This document shows, one piece after another, positions 6,806 through 8,529 of a DNA stretch of 8,529 bases. The stretch comes from Candidatus Pelagibacterales bacterium (GTDB taxonomy: Bacteria > Pseudomonadota > Alphaproteobacteria > TMED109), in the NCBI GenBank assembly GCA_002732015.1, contig PCCU01000018.1, forward strand, positions 6,040-14,568. The letters are read 5' to 3'. A program made the translations under genes and the position numbers. The notes under the pieces are model-generated. The model searched no databases. It saw nothing but the letters and a program-made list of their open reading frames with translations, and was not told the DNA's origin. Position 1 is the stretch's first letter, and each line of letters begins with the position of its first letter.

Positions 6806-7356
6806 AAAATTTAAGAAATAATAACAAGAAGCTTGCAATCTTAATATTTGTAATACCATTAGGAATGTTTTTATTGGCTTTTGCTTCTGTACCACTTTAT
6901 AACTTATTTTGTAAAGTTACTGGTTATGGAGGCACTATTCAAGAAACTTCAATTCCATCAGATATAGTTTTAGATAAAGAAATAAAGGTAAGGTTTAATG
7001 CAGATAAAGAAAGACATTTAGGGGTCAATTTTCAGCCTGTTAAAAGATCATTAGTTACAAAGCTTGGTAAAACTAATTCTGTTGAATATAAAATTACCAA
7101 TAATACAGATAAAGCAATAGAAGCCATTGCATCATACAATGTGACTCCGCAAAAGGCTGGAATTTATTTTAATAAGTTGGATTGTTTCTGCTACGAAGAA
7201 AATACTATTCTTCCTGGAGAAACAATTTCATTGCCTGTAACTTTTTTTATTAGTCCTAACTTATACAATGATCCCAATACTCAGGAGATTAAATCAATAA
7301 CATTAAGCTATACTTTTTTTAACACTAATAATATTAATATTAGAAATTTTCAATAA
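6802..7356 (+). CDS. ctaG: Cytochrome c oxidase assembly protein CtaG/Cox11 (CuB copper chaperone)
   Basis: This 184-residue protein delivers copper to the CuB site of subunit I. It has a short cytosolic N-terminus, one membrane anchor (about 10-30) and a periplasmic immunoglobulin-like domain. VPLYNLFCKVTGYGGT (30-45) carries the conserved membrane-proximal Cys37. The copper motif is at 128-131 with Cys128 and Cys130 present, but it reads CFCY where the family usually has CFCF, followed by EEN rather than the common EQ. LPGETISLPVTFFI (137-150) and ITLSYTFF (166-173) are the expected closing strands. The length is slightly short because the C-terminal tail ends soon after SYTFF. The ATG overlaps the stop of the CoxF-like gene in ATGA. 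A 38-base spacer follows before coxC. Confidence 0.96.
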   Translation: MKNLRNNNKKLAILIFVIPLGMFLLAFASVPLYNLFCKVTGYGGTIQETSIPSDIVLDKEIKVRFNADKERHLGVNFQPVKRSLVTKLGKTNSVEYKITNNTDKAIEAIASYNVTPQKAGIYFNKLDCFCYEENTILPGETISLPVTFFISPNLYNDPNTQEIKSITLSYTFFNTNNINIRNFQ

Positions 7357-7394
7357 GGTAGATTATAATAAAATAAATAAAAGGTTTATAAAAT

Positions 7395-8216
7395 ATGTCA
7401 AATTCAAAACAATCACACCCCTATCACCTAGTAGAACCTAGCCCTTGGCCATTATTGGGTTCGATATCTGCCTTAATTCTTGCTGTAGGTGCAATTATGT
7501 TTATGCATAAGATAAATTTTGGAGAGTGGGTTTTTGGTATGGGAGGTTTTCTAGTAATACTTACTATGTTTGGATGGTGGAGAGACGTTATTAGGGAGGC
7601 CGAACACGAAGGTCATCACAATGCATTTGTATTAATTGGTCTCAGATATGGTATGGCTCTATTCATTGCCTCAGAGGTTATGTTTTTTGTTGCTTGGTTT
7701 TGGGCTTTTTTTGACGCAAGCATTTTTGCAGACGAAGCAATTCAATATAGTAGAGTTACATTTACAGGGGGACAGTGGCCTCCTCAAGGTGTAGAGACTT
7801 TTGACCCTTTTCATTTACCACTTTTAAATACCGTAATTTTATTAACTTCAGGTACTACAGTTACTTGGGCTCACCATGCTTTGTTAGAAGGAAAAAGAAA
7901 AACCGTTATTTGGGGCTTGGTGGCGACTATCGCATTAGGAATATTGTTTAGTTTTGTTCAAGCATATGAGTATGGTCATGCTAAGTTTGCTTTTGGTGAT
8001 GGAATATATAGTTCTACATTTTTTATGGCAACAGGTTTTCATGGGTTTCATGTTTTAGTAGGTACCATTTTTTTAATTGTTATATTATTTAGGACTTTAG
8101 CAGGGCACTTTAAGCCTGAACAACATTTTGGGTTTGAGGCCGCAGCTTGGTATTGGCATTTTGTTGATGTAGTTTGGTTATTTTTATTCTTTTCAATTTA
8201 TTGGTGGGGAGGCTAA
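7395..8216 (+). CDS. coxC: Cytochrome c oxidase subunit III
   Basis: This 273-residue integral membrane protein with seven predicted helices binds structural lipid and stabilises proton uptake by subunit I; it carries no redox centre. Family landmarks are HPYHLVEPSPWP (8-19), GWWRDVIREAEHEGHH (60-75), LRYGMALFIASEVMFF (83-98) with the conserved helix-III Glu94, HGFHVLVG (216-223), and the closing HFGFEAAAWYWHFVDVVWL (244-262) and SIYWWGG (267-273). Length is normal. AAGG at 7381-7384 lies 10 bases before the ATG, a somewhat long spacing. The 38-base gap after ctaG is the longest intergenic gap in the plus-strand operon, yet no terminator or promoter is evident in it. The 3' end may overlap the DUF983 gene by 13 bases. 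Confidence 0.98.
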   Translation: MSNSKQSHPYHLVEPSPWPLLGSISALILAVGAIMFMHKINFGEWVFGMGGFLVILTMFGWWRDVIREAEHEGHHNAFVLIGLRYGMALFIASEVMFFVAWFWAFFDASIFADEAIQYSRVTFTGGQWPPQGVETFDPFHLPLLNTVILLTSGTTVTWAHHALLEGKRKTVIWGLVATIALGILFSFVQAYEYGHAKFAFGDGIYSSTFFMATGFHGFHVLVGTIFLIVILFRTLAGHFKPEQHFGFEAAAWYWHFVDVVWLFLFFSIYWWGG

Positions 8217-8467
8217 AGATAGCAATAAAATGGGTTGTAGTAAATTTTCTATTAAATAATTATCCTAATTGTTCGCGAGGTAAAGTTTTTAAAGGAATTA
8301 TTACATTAAATAGTGATTGTAGTAAGTGTAATATTAGTTTCGATGAAACTAAAATTGGCGATGGGGCAACATGGATTTCAAGTTCTATTTTATGTATATT
8401 TAGTATACCTTCAGTTCTTTTATTTAATTTCTATTTAAACATTCCTATGCTTTACCTATTTTATTAA
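8204..8467 (+). CDS. DUF983-family protein, probably frameshifted (87 aa in frame)
   Basis: DUF983 proteins are small membrane proteins with an N-terminal zinc-ribbon-like segment and two helices; they commonly follow coxC in alphaproteobacteria and their biochemical role is not known. Here NYPNCSRGKVFKG, then CSKCNISFDETKIGDGA, matches the family's usual CPxCxxGxLFxG, CxxC and GDGP pattern. The first Cys of the first pair is Tyr (TAT for TGT). Only one hydrophobic stretch is in frame, and the frame stops early after IPMLYLFY. The missing second helix is found one frame over (8452-8520). The start is uncertain. No ATG, GTG or TTG lies in frame after the coxC stop. GTG 8204 (13-base overlap with coxC) is my choice; TTG 8201 and ATG 8174 are also in frame. 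An ATG at 8230 is out of frame and would need a one-base change to join. The family call is good; the gene may be a pseudogene or contain a sequencing error. Confidence 0.7.
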   Translation: MGRLKIAIKWVVVNFLLNNYPNCSRGKVFKGIITLNSDCSKCNISFDETKIGDGATWISSSILCIFSIPSVLLFNFYLNIPMLYLFY

Positions 8468-8520
8468 TGACAGTAGTTATTTTAATATTAACAACTATCT
8501 TATTAAGGATAATAAGATAA
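8452..8520 (+). other. Out-of-frame 3' continuation of the DUF983 gene
   Basis: The frame starting at TTA 8452 encodes a hydrophobic helix (LPILLMTVVILILTTILL) ending in RIIR and TAA at 8518-8520, a good match in character to the second helix and basic tail expected of a DUF983 protein. One additional T in the run at 8451-8453 would join it to the upstream frame as IPML-LPILLMT, restoring a protein of about 105 residues. This frame is open only from 8428, so it is not an independent gene. Confidence 0.6.
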
Positions 8521-8529
8521 TATTAATAA

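Noticed and set aside
8174..8203. ATG 8174 as the true start of the DUF983 gene
   Set aside because: It would overlap coxC by 43 bases and add a segment that is an out-of-frame reading of the conserved coxC C-terminus. A start at or after 8201 is more economical, though ATG 8174 cannot be excluded.

Overview
The window is a strongly AT-rich piece of a bacterial chromosome. It carries a near-complete aa3-type (heme-copper type A) cytochrome c oxidase locus, facing away from a DNA-repair helicase operon. Several features point to an alphaproteobacterium: the gene order coxB-coxA-ctaB-coxF-ctaG-coxC-DUF983, a tiny separate subunit IV gene, and a micro-gene between ctaB and ctaG. The low GC, very short spacers and overlapping start/stop codons suggest a streamlined genome such as the marine Pelagibacterales (SAR11) or a similar lineage. 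That placement is inference; no rRNA is present to confirm it.

Left half, minus strand, read right to left from about 3100: a 43-residue single-span protein resembling alphaproteobacterial aa3 oxidase subunit IV (2947-3078), a UvrD/PcrA-type helicase starting at TTG (784-2922), and the N-terminal 263 residues of an Xaa-Pro aminopeptidase (1-791, running off the left edge). The helicase and peptidase genes overlap by 8 bases, and the helicase follows the subunit IV gene after 24 bases, so the three look like one transcription unit.

The divergent intergenic region (3079-3288) holds candidate promoters for both directions, two copies of a 9-base element with a palindromic core, a 14-base AT palindrome and a T tract.

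Right half, plus strand: coxB (CuA subunit II), coxA (catalytic subunit I), ctaB (heme O synthase), a 33-residue coxF-like membrane micro-protein, ctaG/cox11 (CuB chaperone), coxC (subunit III) and a DUF983 gene that appears frameshifted at its 3' end. Together these supply the three core subunits, one heme-modifying enzyme and one copper-delivery factor. Heme A synthase and Surf1 are not in the window; Surf1 often follows in related loci and may lie just beyond the right edge.

I see no mobile element, CRISPR array, tRNA or rRNA. This is mainly a core respiratory locus and I do not see a new biological system in it. The points of interest are two very small genes that standard gene callers can miss, the damaged DUF983 gene, a variant copper motif in CtaG, and the divergent control region linking oxidase and repair genes.
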